A DNA stretch of 64,000 nucleotides from Rana temporaria (lineage: Eukaryota > Chordata > Amphibia > Anura > Ranidae). The translations under genes and the position numbers were made by a program. Below the pieces are notes generated by a model. The model was not told where the DNA came from. It worked only from the letters and a program-made list of their open reading frames with translations, and did no database searches. The stretch is from positions 592,327,844 through 592,391,843 of the forward strand of contig NC_053489.1 in assembly GCF_905171775.1 (NCBI RefSeq), given 5' to 3'. Below are positions 54,276-64,000 of this stretch, piece after piece. How positions within the stretch are numbered: the first letter of the stretch is position 1; each line of letters opens with the position of its first letter.

Positions 54276-55016
54276 GGCCCGGATTCAGAAAGATTAGCGT
54301 ATCTTTCTGCGGGCGTAGCGCATCTCATATACGCTACGCCGCCGTAACTCAGTCAGGCGAGTAGTGTATTCTGAAAGATCTTATGCCCGAAGTTACGGCA
54401 GTGTAGCGTATATGGGCGGGCGTAAGCCCGCCTAATTCAAATGTGGATGATGTGGGCGTGTTTTATTTAAATTACTTGTGACCCCACGTAATTGACGTTT
54501 CTTACGAACGGCACATGCGCCGTCCGTGAACGTTTCCAAGTGCGCATGCTCCAAATTACGCCACAAACTGTCAATGCTTTCGACGTGAACGTAACTTACG
54601 TACAGCCCTATTCCGGAACGACTTACGCAAACAACGTAAAATACGACGCTGTTCGTACGTTTCCGACGTCCATACCTAACATGACTTACCCTTGCTTTAT
54701 GAGCTGTAACTTTACACCGGAAAAAGCCTTACGTAAACGACGTAAAAAAAATGCGCCGGGCGTACGTACGTTTGGGAATCGGCGTATCTACCCAATTTGC
54801 ATATTCCTCGCGTAAATCTACGTAAGCGCCACCTAGCGGCCAGCGTAAATATGCAACTAAGATACGAGGGCGTAAGAGGCTTACGCCAGTCGGATCTTAG
54901 CAAAATTCCGGCGTATCTTGTTTTCTGAATACAGAAAAAAGATACGCCGGCGCATCCTAGAAGTTACGCAGGGTATCAATAGATACGCCAGCGTAACTTT
55001 GTTCTGAATCCGGGCC
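54276..55016. mobile_element. MITE with GGCCCGGATTCAGAA ends
   Basis: GGCCCGGATTCAGAA and TTCTGAATCCGGGCC are perfect inverses, with TTG on both sides (54273-54275, 55017-55019). GATACGCCGGCG, TACGTAAGC and TTACGCC words fill the arms. Arms and ends are the best preserved of this superfamily in the window. Confidence 0.9.
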
Positions 55017-56718
55017 TTGGTATTTACACACAACTGATCAAGGCAGGTATTATCATGGTGGGATTCGAAACCAATCACCCCAGGCCGACAGGTAGAAGTG
55101 CTAATTACGAGCTCCCTTTCTCACCTGAGCTTACCCTTATGCAATGATAGCACAGTTACATGTATGGCCCACTGGTATACTGTATGTCAACACTGTATCC
55201 TGGCCTAGGCCAACAAGGCCCAGGCCTAGGGCAGCACTTTGCAGGGGGACAGCATGGAAAGAGACCCCGCCTGCTTGTGCTACACTGTTAGTGTAGCACC
55301 AGTCTTATGGGGCGGACTGGGCGAAGAGGCAAATTAGTCTAGCGCCCCCATAAAGCGGAAGACACTTCTTCCGGTATGCGGGCGGTCAGCATTCCGCAAC
55401 TGCGGTACTGCTTCCAATTTTGACTGTACTATCATCTTGGACCACAAACCTTCCTCACTGTGCTATATGTTTTTCTGCTGCACCATTGGCATGGTTGTAT
55501 CTTATTAGTCCTCTCCATAAAATTATCAGAAATTTGTGCTCTTAAAGTAGAACTATAGGCAACACTTTTTTATTTTATTTAGGATAGAGTAAGGGAGGGT
55601 TATTGCCACTGTCAGTTTATTTTTTATCATCTCCGTCCCATTGCAGAGATTTCCCTTAACCGGAAATGTATGCAAATTGCCCCCCCCCCCCCCTCATGCC
55701 CTCAGAACTAATGCCCCCACTCTAAAATTTCAGGGCGAGTCTTAAACAGAAAGGGGTGTGGCCTTGACATGAAGGGGTGGGTCATATTTAAATTAGGGGG
55801 TGCAGGAGTTTAGTCAGGCCTAGGGCAGCACAAAACCTAAATACACTACTGTTGTATGCGCAGCTGCTGCAGCATGGTAGGTAGAGTTCCACTAGTTGGG
55901 CATCACAAAATCATTGCACCAGTGTGACTCCTGTCCCCTAGGCATATAAGCTTAAAAATGCTGTGGCAGCATTTAGCTAGTAATAAAATATAAATAGTGA
56001 GTGCTATGTCCACTGTTACACAGCTGCTAGCAAAAAAAGGTAATATACCAAAACCTCTAAAATAAGCATAAAATATATGCAGCGCTGTACATGTAAAGCA
56101 TATCCTCCTGTGGTCCCAATTGGTACACGAAAAGAGTACGAATATTCTTCCAGTGATTAAGATCAGAGGCTTACCAGAAATAGTGGCTGCTCAATCAAGT
56201 GCAGCAAACACGCATAAACAGCATCACCCTCAGGGGACAGATATTTCTTCTTAGTAATCCTTGTAATAGGATTCCAAACATAAATCCAAAAAAGAAACTA
56301 ATATAGTGTAATACTGCTTAATATAAGTGATAATCGCACCCGGTTGAGTATAGTGACAATACATGCAGATAATTGAATGGAAAAAAGTTGGGACTTTGTA
56401 TGAGACATACACCTGGATGAGTGATAACAGACAATGGGTGTCTGACCAGTAGAATACATATTAAAGCTGTACTAGCTAAATCTCTGTACTCAGCACACAG
56501 AACAATAATACATAATAATGATATTTAATTCATATATATATATACATAAAATACAATATAGAATAAAAGCATTGCAGTAATTGGTAATATACAAAAAGTC
56601 AGGCAGATTAATCCATATAACACATAATAGCTATATACATGCCATGATTGTTACAGCATGATACATTGAAAGTCGTAAACTGATCCCATATAGTACATGA
56701 TAATAGCACCGGACTATC
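55017..56718. other. Unassigned; contains a probable hAT-type fragment
   Basis: 55180-55855 has GGCCTAGG words at both ends (CCTGGCCTAGGCC; GGCCTAGGGCAGCAC then ACACTACTG), like a hAT-type element, but no duplication is evident. 56030-56718 is AT-rich and leads into the ribozyme-like motif on the minus strand, so it may be retroelement sequence. Confidence 0.4.
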
Positions 56719-56755
56719 TCGACGCGTTTCGTGCAACTGTACTCTTCTGATGCTA
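56717..56755 (-). ncRNA. Hammerhead-ribozyme-like motif, copy D (decayed)
   Basis: On the minus strand: CATCAGAAGA, an imperfect stem GTAC/GTGC-type around AGTT (56731-56742), then GAAACGCGTC (56721-56730). The GAAAC-GC-GTC part is intact, but CTGAAGA has become CAGAAGA and stem I does not pair well. It is included because the spacing matches copies A-C. Confidence 0.3.
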
Positions 56756-57076
56756 ATGTGTATCTGAAATTAGTAAAATATATATACTATTGGTACAGGG
56801 TCTAAAAAGAGCTGGAGGGTGTGTATAAAAGGGGGGAGAAGGTAAAAACAGTATAAACTGGTGTGGGACATCCTGAAAGGATATGTCCCAAGACTTACAA
56901 GTCACCTGCGGATCTGATTAGTAGCGGGATGGGCTGCAAACTGGCCAGGCATATCTTCATGATCACACAATTATTTTTTACTCCACCATCCATGGGGTAC
57001 TCTACCCCTTGGGTCAGGTCCTCTGAGGGTCTTCTTCTACATCCATTTTGGGGATACACCACCTCAGTAGTAAAGG
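56756..57076. other. Unassigned
   Basis: No motif apart from a G-run near 56833. Confidence 0.3.
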
Positions 57077-57360
57077 GATACGAAGAGAGGAAATGGATAG
57101 CCACACTCCAATAACCAAAAAGGTTGTCTTTTTATTCGTTTCGCACTGGGGTTGTCTTTTTAGTCGTTTCGCACTGAGCTAGTGCTTAATCATGGCTAAT
57201 CACTAGCCATGATTAAGCACTAGCTCAGTGCGAAACGCGTCGGCTGTTCCCCTGTTCCTTTGCTGTGACCTTGTGAAGTGATGCATTTGCTGTTCGTTTG
57301 AATAAAAAGACAACCTTTTTGGTTATTGGAGTGTGGCTATCCATTTCCTCTCTTCGTATC
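57077..57360. repeat. Perfect foldback with nested hairpin
   Basis: The outer arms 57077-57137 and 57300-57360 (61 bp, starting GATACGAAGAGAGG) are exact inverses. The inner arms 57165-57198 and 57204-57237 (34 bp, CGTTTCGCACTGAGC...) are also exact, with loop ATCAC. On the left, CGTTTCGCACTG occurs twice (57137 and 57165). On the right the arms are separated by 62 bp absent from the left (57238-57299). It resembles an inverted, partly deleted duplicate of one retroelement tail. Confidence 0.92.
57205..57245 (+). ncRNA. Hammerhead-ribozyme-like motif, copy C
   Basis: Stem I AGCC (57205-57208) pairs with GGCT (57242-57245). ATGATTAA takes the place of CTGANGA plus A. Stem II is a perfect GCACT/AGTGC with loop AGCTC. 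GAAAC (57232-57236), loop GC and GTC (57239-57241) are canonical. Two core bases differ (C3 and G8), so activity is unlikely, but the three-stem architecture is the clearest of the four. Confidence 0.4.
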
Positions 57361-58301
57361 TCATGCATGGTCAGTGCATTGCCAGCACCCACGGTATCCT
57401 GAGTCAGTCTACTCCACATAGCGACCCACCTGGAGCTGTGATCCTCTTTTTTACCTCAGTAGTAAAGCTGGAAAAGAAAGGGTGGGGTTAGCAAAATTAA
57501 AGCACGGTTGCACGTTACTCTTGCCCTACTCTGCATGGCCACATTCTGACCTGGATGTGCCAAAAGGTCTGACACTCCTTGAAATACTGACAATCTTATT
57601 GCTTGAGGCTGCTAATAGGGAATCTTGTATAGTGGTTAGAGAAGTGGAAACAGGGGAGTTGGAAGAAGGAGGGGTAATATGGTGCCTTTTTTGTTGACCA
57701 TTAGCATGCAAGTGCTACTGCCACCAAGCTGCATGGTGAATATTCATGAGTCTTCATACACACGGTACCAAATTTATCAAGTGTTTTACCATACTTGGGA
57801 CACTAATGATGCAGTAAATGGTGAAGATGCAGTTTGCAACACAACTCATTGGAACTGGGGAATAGCTGCATCCATGGAGCTCTGGCATCTGGTGGAAATA
57901 GGGTAGTTGCTCAATCCATTCCTCTGTGATTTGTACTTGAATGACATCCTGCCTCCCTGATGTTGTACCATTCCCTCACTTTACTGGTCTGCTATAGTTG
58001 GCACCCAAGCATGGTAAGAAACCTTATCATTAATCTCTCTCTCATCACTGGAGCCAACTTGGCAGTAAAATTGCAGCTGCAGGAACAGTGGTACCAATTG
58101 GTTCTCCTTGCTTGTTGTTCCTTTCCTCCCATTACTCTTCTCCTCAACCTCAGATGGAATTACAATGTAATTGTTGTGCATCTGCTTGCAGCAAGTGGCT
58201 CATGCTGTGCTCAAATATTTCAGCAGACTAGCCCATGCCAGTTTGCAGGGCAATAGCAGGAGTTATGGGTGAGGATGAAGAACAGGACAGCTAAAGACAA
58301 T
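57361..58301. other. Unassigned sequence
   Basis: No repeat ends or coding motifs recognised. Confidence 0.35.
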
Positions 58302-59150
58302 TTAACCAGTTCCCGAACAGCGCACAATGATGTACGTCGACAGAACGGCATGGCTGCGCACATGGGCGTACAGGTACGTCCCTTTTAATTTGCAAACCAT
58401 GTGGTTGCACGCGTGCCGCCACCACGCTCACGACCCTGCCGTGAGCTCCGTGACCGCACCCGCGGACCTGTTCGCCGCCAGCGTCCCGCGATCGGGTCAC
58501 AGAGCTGAAGAATGGAGAGATGTTATTGTAAACACAACATCTTCCCGTTCTGCCTACTGTAGGTGACACTGTCACTGATCATCGGGAACAACGATCAGTG
58601 ATGTGTCACGGCAAGCTACGCCCCTATCAGTTACAAGCACTCCCTAGGACACACTTAACCCCTTCAGTGGCCCTACAGGTTAACCCCTTCACTGCCAGTG
58701 TCATTTTTACAGTAATCAGTGCATTTGTATTGCACTGATAGCTGCAAAAATTACAATGGTCCCAAAATGGTGTCAATAGTATCTGATGTGTCCGCCATAA
58801 TGTCACAGTCACAATAAAAATCGCTGATCGCCGCCATTACTAGTAAAAAAAAAATATTAATAAAAATGCCATAAAACTATCCCGAATTTCAAAGACACTG
58901 TAACTTTTGCGCAAACCTATCAATAAATGCTTATTGCATTTTTTTTACCAAAAATATGTAAAAGAATACATATCGGCCTAAACTAGTAAAAAAAAAAGAA
59001 AGCTCTATTTGTGGGAAAAAAAGGACGTAAATTTTGTTTGGGAGCCACGTCGTATGACCGCGCAATTGTCAGTTAAAATGACGCAGTGCCGAATCGCAAA
59101 AAGTGGCCCAGTCTTTACCCAGCCAAATGGTCCGGGGCTTAAGTGGTTAA
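58302..59150 (-). repeat. TTAACCACTT-family repeat, near-complete, minus orientation
   Basis: TTAACCAGTTCCCGAACAGC at the left and GGGGCTTAAGTGGTTAA at the right give both termini as inverted TTAACCACTT-like ends. On the minus strand the usual blocks appear in order: GACAATTGCGCGGTC, CACAAATAGAGC, TTGGTTTGCGC variants, ATGGCGGCGATCAGCG. At 849 bp this is the only uninterrupted copy here and gives the family's layout. Confidence 0.82.
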
Positions 59151-59476
59151 TGCTACTCTGGGCCCACGGGACAGAGGAGGAGAATGATAAAAGCATGGTT
59201 AGCCTCCCCACCACCTCAAGGTGCTCTAGCTGTGTAGTGCTCACCTGCCTGAAAAAAAAAAAAAAACATGCCCTGTATTTTGATGCTGCGCCATGACCAA
59301 TGCTTTGGCTGGTGGATATGGATGTTGCTCACCCATGATACCTGCAGGTAAACAACCTTTCCCTTTAGGCCTCCCACACATGATGTTATTGTGAGGGTTA
59401 TGTATTACTTTTATTAACAGCTTTGGCAAGCGATATATGGAAGATCTGATAATATGGTGCAAAAAAAACTGTGGTG
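59151..59476. other. Short spacer
   Basis: No feature recognised; an A-run at 59253-59267. Confidence 0.35.
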
Positions 59477-59881
59477 CTTTAGAGCAGCCTTTTTTTCTAC
59501 CAGGGTGACTGCCCGGGCATGCACCCTAGGGTAACTTGAGGTTCCTTCAGGGGTGTCTTGGAAAAAAGCCTAAAAATGCATACAAGAAAGCGCATTTAAT
59601 TACACAAAGCCACAGGTTTTCATTGTGCACCATTACGAGCTTCTAGCTGCTGGTAACCTAACAACCAATGACATCATCAGTTGTAAATAAGGATGTCCGC
59701 CATCCGCACAGCATCCTTTTTTGATTCTCCCCTGCCCCTCTCTGTTAGTGCTGGGGTCACATTAGCTGAGCAAGGGAGAGAAACTGAGAAACAAACGCTG
59801 GAATACTAGTCAGTACCAAAAGTGTATAAGTGTATAAGTCAGTGTGCATAAGTGTATTTGATTTGGAAGAATAAAACATCT

Positions 59882-61574
59882 TTAACCACTTGAGAGCCGC
59901 GCTATAGACGAAAGATGTCCACAGCGCGGCTCTCAACTGCCGGGTGGACGTCCCTGGACGTCCTTTTATGTGCATTCCCCGCGCGCGCCGCTGGGGGCGC
60001 GCAGCGGGGAAACACTGTGCCCGGCACATCGCTAAGATGCCGATGCGTATGCCTGGCGGCCGGGATGTCCGCCAGGTACCCGCGATCGGCGGTGACAGCA
60101 GGGACATGGAGCTCTGTGTGCTCCACGTCCTGTCAGGGAGAGAGGAGACCGATGCTGTGTCCCTTGTACATAGGGACACAGCATCGGTCACCTCCCCCAG
60201 TCAGTCCCCCTCCACACACAGTTAGAACACACCCAGGGAATACATTTAACCCCTTCCTCACCCCCTAGTGTTAACCCCTTCCCTGCCAGTCACATTTATA
60301 CAGTAATTAGTGCATTTTTATAGCACTGATCGCTGTATAAATGTGAATGGTCCCAAAATTGTGTCAAAAGTGTCCCATATGTCCGCCGCAATATCGAAGG
60401 CCTGACAAAAAAAAACGCAGATCGCCGCCATTACTAGTAAAAAAAAAAAAATCATAAATCTATCCCCTATTTTGTAGGCGCTATAACTTTTGCGCAAACC
60501 AATCAATATACTCTTATTGCGATTTTTTTTTAAACAAAAATATGTAGAAGAATACGCATTGGCCTAAACCGAGGAAAAAAATATTTAAAAATAAATAAAA
60601 TTGGGATATTATTATAACAAAAAGTAAAAAATATTGTGTTTTTTTTCAAAATGTTCTGTCTTTTTTTGTTTATAGCGCAAAAAATAAAAATCGCAGAGAT
60701 GATCAAATACCACCAAGAGAAAGCTCTATTTGTGGGAAAAAAATGATAAAAATATAATTTGGGTACAGTGTTGTATGACCGCGCAATTGTCATTCAAAAT
60801 GCGTCAGCGCTGAAAGCTGAAAATTGGTCTGGGCAGGAAGGGGGATTAAGGGCCAGATTCACAGTCGAGATACGACGGAGTATCTCAGATACTCCGTCAT
60901 ATCTCTCAGAGTATCTATGCGACTGATTCATAGAATCAGTTACGCATAGATATCCATAAGATCCAAAAGGTGTAATTGTTTTACACTGTCGGATCTTAGG
61001 ATGCAATACCGCGGCCGCCGCTGGGGGGAGTTTGCGTTGTAAACCAGCGTCGGGTATGCAAATTAGCAGTTACGGCGATCCACAACGGTTTTTCGCATTC
61101 GCTACGTCGCCGCTACTCTAGTTTCCCGTCGCAATTTTAGTCGTCGTTTGACCTGCCCTAACTTTACACAGCAATCGTATTGCTGTATAAAGTATGGCCG
61201 TCGTTCCCGCGTCAAAATTTAAAAATTAACGTCGTTTGCATAACACATCCGGGAATATGGAAGTACGCTACGCGCGTCGCCGTTCGAAAAAATGACGTCA
61301 CTTTGCACAAAGCACGGCGGGAGTTATGAAACGGAGCATGCGCAGTAGGTCCGGCGCGGGAGCGCGCCTAATTTAAATTCTACCCGCCCCTTTCGAATTG
61401 GAACGCCTTGCGCCGGACGTATTTACAATACACCGCCGCAAGTTTCCAGGTAAGTGCTTTGTGGATCGGGCACTAAAACTGGAAACTTGCGGCGGTGTAA
61501 CGTAAACGGGTTACGTTACACGGCCGCAAATGTATGTGAATCTGGCCCTATGTGTCCAGTAATGAAGTGGTTAA
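59882..61574 (-). repeat. TTAACCACTT-family repeat nested in the hAT element
   Basis: TTAACCACTTGAGAGCCGC to GAAGTGGTTAA. Minus-strand blocks are in the usual order (CAATTGCGCGGTC near 60790, CACAAATAGAGC near 60730, TTTGCGCAAAAG near 60495, GGCGGCGATC near 60425). It is interrupted by the MITE at 60850-61548. The GC-rich start (GCGCGCGCCGCTGGG at 59981) matches the CpG-rich tail of the 52514 copy. Confidence 0.78.
60850..61548. mobile_element. MITE with GGGCCAGATTCACA ends
   Basis: GGGCCAGATTCACA and TGTGAATCTGGCCC are perfect inverses; the flanks are TAA and TAT. GTAACTGCTAATTTGC-like and GCGGCGGTGTAACG words fill the arms. It is the innermost of three nested elements. Confidence 0.83.
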
Positions 61575-61722
61575 AGTTAGGTCTCCTATGTGTGTGGATG
61601 TTGATGCTTTATGTTTAACTATTAGAATAGCGTTTTACATTTTAGAATGGGGTGTCTCAAGGCTGTCCATAATTTTAAAGGGTGCCTTGACTGAAACAAG
61701 TTTGAGAAGCACTGCTTTAGAG

Positions 61723-62344
61723 GAATAAGCTGCACTGGATTTTGCTGCAACCAAAAAAAAAAAACAGCTTTTGCAGTGTCACCAACACATTTAACCCTGT
61801 TGATGTTGACCCTGCAAAAAAAAATTAAACAAACAAAGACCCCAACAAAGATAAAAACAAAAGCAAAATGATGAGAGCACATCAGTCGCTGAACTCCAAC
61901 ACACTGACAAAGAGCTGCTGGGAAAGAAGTTATTTATAATGTGTGTGCTGCTGAAATTGGTGTTATACAAATGACAAAAAATACAGTGTTACCTTTGGTG
62001 GCTAATCACAAAGTCTCTATATTAAATATAGTATAGCAGTATAATACAATGAACACAATGCTCCCTCTTGTGGCTTAGTAAAAAATATATATATATTAAT
62101 AAGAGATTTAATGTTACAGTGAGATACAGTGCTCCCTCTTGTGGCTATTTTAACTAACCTCTATATGTATAACAACTCTATCTTTCTATCTTTAATAAAG
62201 TGGCAAGTAAAAATGCAGATGTTTGCAAAAATGAAAACGCCAAAAGTTGCCCTGAAGTTGAATTGTATTTTTTATATATACTGTATATATATATATATTT
62301 TTTTTAACAGGAGCATGGAATTAAAAAAGTTAACTGTTTTACTG
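61723..62344. other. Unassigned; short direct repeat
   Basis: GCTCCCTCTTGTGGCT occurs twice, about 68 bp apart (62061 and 62130), in AT-rich DNA. No gene signal. Confidence 0.4.
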
Positions 62345-62347
62345 TTA

Positions 62348-62750
62348 AGCCCTGTACACACGATCGGTTTGTACGATGAAAACAGACCGATGGACAGTTT
62401 CCATTGGACAAACCGATTGTGTGTGGGCCCCATCGGTTTGTTTTCCATCAGTGAAAAAAAATAGAACATGTTTTAAATTTTTCCTATGGATAAAAAAACG
62501 ATCGTCTGTGTGGAACTCCATCGGTCAAAAATCCACGCATGCTCAGAATCAAGTCGACGCATGCTCGGAAGCATTGAACTTCATTTTTCTAAGCAAGTCG
62601 TAGTGTTTTATGTCACCGCGTTTTGGCATGGCCGGATTTTTGACTGATGGTGTGTAAGCAAGACTGATGAAAGTCAGCTTCATCGGATATCCAAAGGAAA
62701 AAATCCATCGGATTAGATTCCATCAGATATCCGATCGTGTGTACGAGGCT
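62348..62750. mobile_element. TNA-flanked MITE (CGATCGGTTTGTACG type)
   Basis: AGCCCTGTACACACGATCGG at the left, CCGATCGTGTGTACGAGGCT at the right; TTA lies on both sides (62345-62347, 62751-62753). ATGCTCAGAATCAAGTCGAC links it with 30580 and 46074. Confidence 0.87.
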
Positions 62751-62753
62751 TTA

Positions 62754-63841
62754 GTGTTCCTACTAGGAATAGCAGTGTAGGGAAAGGAGAATTTCTGAAT
62801 TTTTTTTTTAAATTTTTTTTATTTACCACATTTTTATTTACATTTTTTTTTAAAGAAAGATACAAAATAGAAGTTACAAGCATTCAGATAAAACATTTTC
62901 AAGCTTCTGTCAATAGTAAGATTCATATTATGAATGCTAAACTGGCATATACAATGTGCATAATAACAAATGGGGTATTTCAAAATCAAACGAGCAGTGT
63001 GTAATATTAGGTCCACAACATATTAGTGATAACGGTCATGCTCCTGGCACATCCGGACACCCCAATGGGAGCAACCTGTGTCCGTGTGGGAGCATGGCCA
63101 ATCATCACTTTTGGGTAGGATTCTTTCTTATTTTTCCCTCTAAGAATGTTTTTATTATTGTCTGTACCATCCTGTCCTAGTGATGATCATTTTCCCCAAT
63201 CTATTGGTGTCATGAGGCCAGGGAAGGAGGGTCACAGATGGAGAAAACACTGTAAGCTTTAAAATACTTTAATAGGCATAACTCATCTTTTTTTCCATGT
63301 TCCGGTGGTAATGTAAAGCCCTATGAAGTCAGCACGTGGACTGCCAAATGAATGCAGGGGCAGCTGCTGTAAGATCATTTCCAACTGATGCAAGCACTTC
63401 CCCTAGATCTACATCTCCTAAGGGTCATTTCGCTACACACAGTACATGGACAGACGCTTGGGAATCAAGCCAACAGCATTGTTTCTGTGATGTGCCTAAT
63501 AATTGCAATAACAGAATTTGCAATAACAGAATTTGTTCCTGCTGGTTACCTAAATAAAGAAAGAATAACATTTTGCATCTCGGTGGGCAAGTGTCCTTGT
63601 AAGATGATAAAACTGATTGCTTCAGTAGAGATAAGTCATCACCTGAGATGTGGCTGTGGAGTGTGGAGTCTAATCTCACCTGTTTTTATTTTATTTTTGC
63701 CCTGGGTGTTGGGCAGGGCCGTCTTAATAGCATCATGGACCCATGGACAAAGTAATGTACTAGGGCCCCTAACAGCCTGACCCAATTAACACACCTACTC
63801 TCAAGAATTAAACTATAAATAGTTGATGGAATTAAACATAT
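62754..63841. other. Unassigned; partial transposon-like end
   Basis: 63502-63535 is a 17-bp tandem duplication (TGCAATAACAGAATTTG). GGGCAGGGCCGTCTTAATAG at 63713 resembles the CAGGGCCGGACTTA end at 39279 and may be a hAT-type fragment. Otherwise AT-rich. Confidence 0.35.
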
Positions 63842-64000
63842 AGGGGCAGATCCACAAAGCGAGTACGATACGCCGGCGTACTTTCAAATTACCCGCGTCG
63901 TATGTCTGTTTTGAATCCTCAAAACAAGATACAACGGCATCTGGGTTAGATCCAACAGGCATATGTCTTCGTACGCCTTCGGATCTAAGATGCAATTCTT
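63842..64000. mobile_element. Start of a TACGCCGGCGTA-family MITE, cut by window end
   Basis: GGGGCAGATCCACAAAGCG is followed by TACGATACGCCGGCGTACTT and GGATCTAAGATGCAATTC, the order seen in the 36693 and 60850 copies. The right end lies beyond the window. Confidence 0.65.

Larger units (their letters stand above)
59485..61714. mobile_element. hAT-Charlie-like element, 8-bp duplication, two nested inserts
   Basis: The right end read inward is CAGTGCTTCTCAAACTTG, the familiar Charlie-type terminus. The left end is the diverged CAGCCTTTTTTTCTACC. CTTTAGAG flanks both (59477-59484, 61715-61722) without mismatch. Left (to 59881) and right (from 61575) remnants total about 540 bp and are non-coding. 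The centre is a TTAACCACTT-family repeat that itself holds a MITE. Confidence 0.82.

Noticed and set aside
59757..60268. Overlapping frames of 74-144 codons on both strands near 60 kb
   Set aside because: They lie in the GC-rich end of a TTAACCACTT-family repeat; open frames on both strands follow from low stop density at high GC.
1..64000. tRNA, rRNA or snRNA genes
   Set aside because: No cloverleaf with A/B boxes and no rRNA or snRNA signature was recognised by eye on either strand; a covariance-model scan would be needed to exclude diverged copies.

Overview
The window reads as a vertebrate nuclear genome, most likely a ranid-type frog. This is an inference from the recall that palindromic families with ends such as CGTACACAC, AAAGTGCACTT and TTAACCACTT, and GGGCC...ATTC ends, are abundant in such genomes. 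There is no bacterial-style gene packing: open frames are short and scattered, the sequence is AT-rich, and CpG is confined to young repeats. No complete host gene is visible. One stretch (5057-5185) looks like a single host exon. Almost everything else that can be named is mobile DNA, much of it nested.

Region by region. 1-5 kb: small palindromic DNA transposons (MITEs), a minisatellite, and the exon candidate just beyond. 5.5-7.1 kb: a hAT-like element with an 8-bp target duplication. 7.6-10.6 kb: GT microsatellite split by a minisatellite-bearing element, a hammerhead-ribozyme-like motif, and a TTAACCACTT-family repeat split by a MITE. 11.9-14.4 kb: MITEs. 14.7-17.0 kb: a TTAA-flanked element that received an L2-clade LINE with a long open reverse-transcriptase frame. 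18.5-24.7 kb: a hAT element encoding a broken BED-finger transposase, interrupted by a 1.47-kb Tc1 element and carrying a ~108-bp minisatellite. 27.7-30.4 kb: a decayed chromodomain Ty3/Gypsy retrotransposon on the minus strand, with LTR, polypurine tract and two insertions. 30.5-38 kb: MITEs and repeats. 39.3-41.8 kb: two hAT-type non-autonomous elements with 8-bp duplications. 44-46.6 kb: a decayed DIRS-like tyrosine-recombinase retroelement with a MITE inside. 48.7-49.2 kb: a solo LTR. 49.6-51.7 kb: a ~2-kb foldback. 52.5-57.4 kb: retrotransposed or foldback elements with perfect long inverted repeats and hammerhead-like cores. 58.3-61.7 kb: three elements nested in one another. 62-64 kb: more MITEs.

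The genes do not form a pathway. They are independent selfish elements, and their nesting gives a relative insertion history: the Gypsy, DIRS and TTAACCACTT-family copies are hosts (older), while the TNA-flanked MITEs, TTAA elements, Tc1 and L2 are inserts (younger). The most interesting recurrent signal is a short RNA-like fold (stem, CTGAAGA, stem, GAAAC, two-base-pair stem, GTH, closing stem) at four places. It resembles a minimal hammerhead ribozyme, and one copy is embedded in a perfect foldback.
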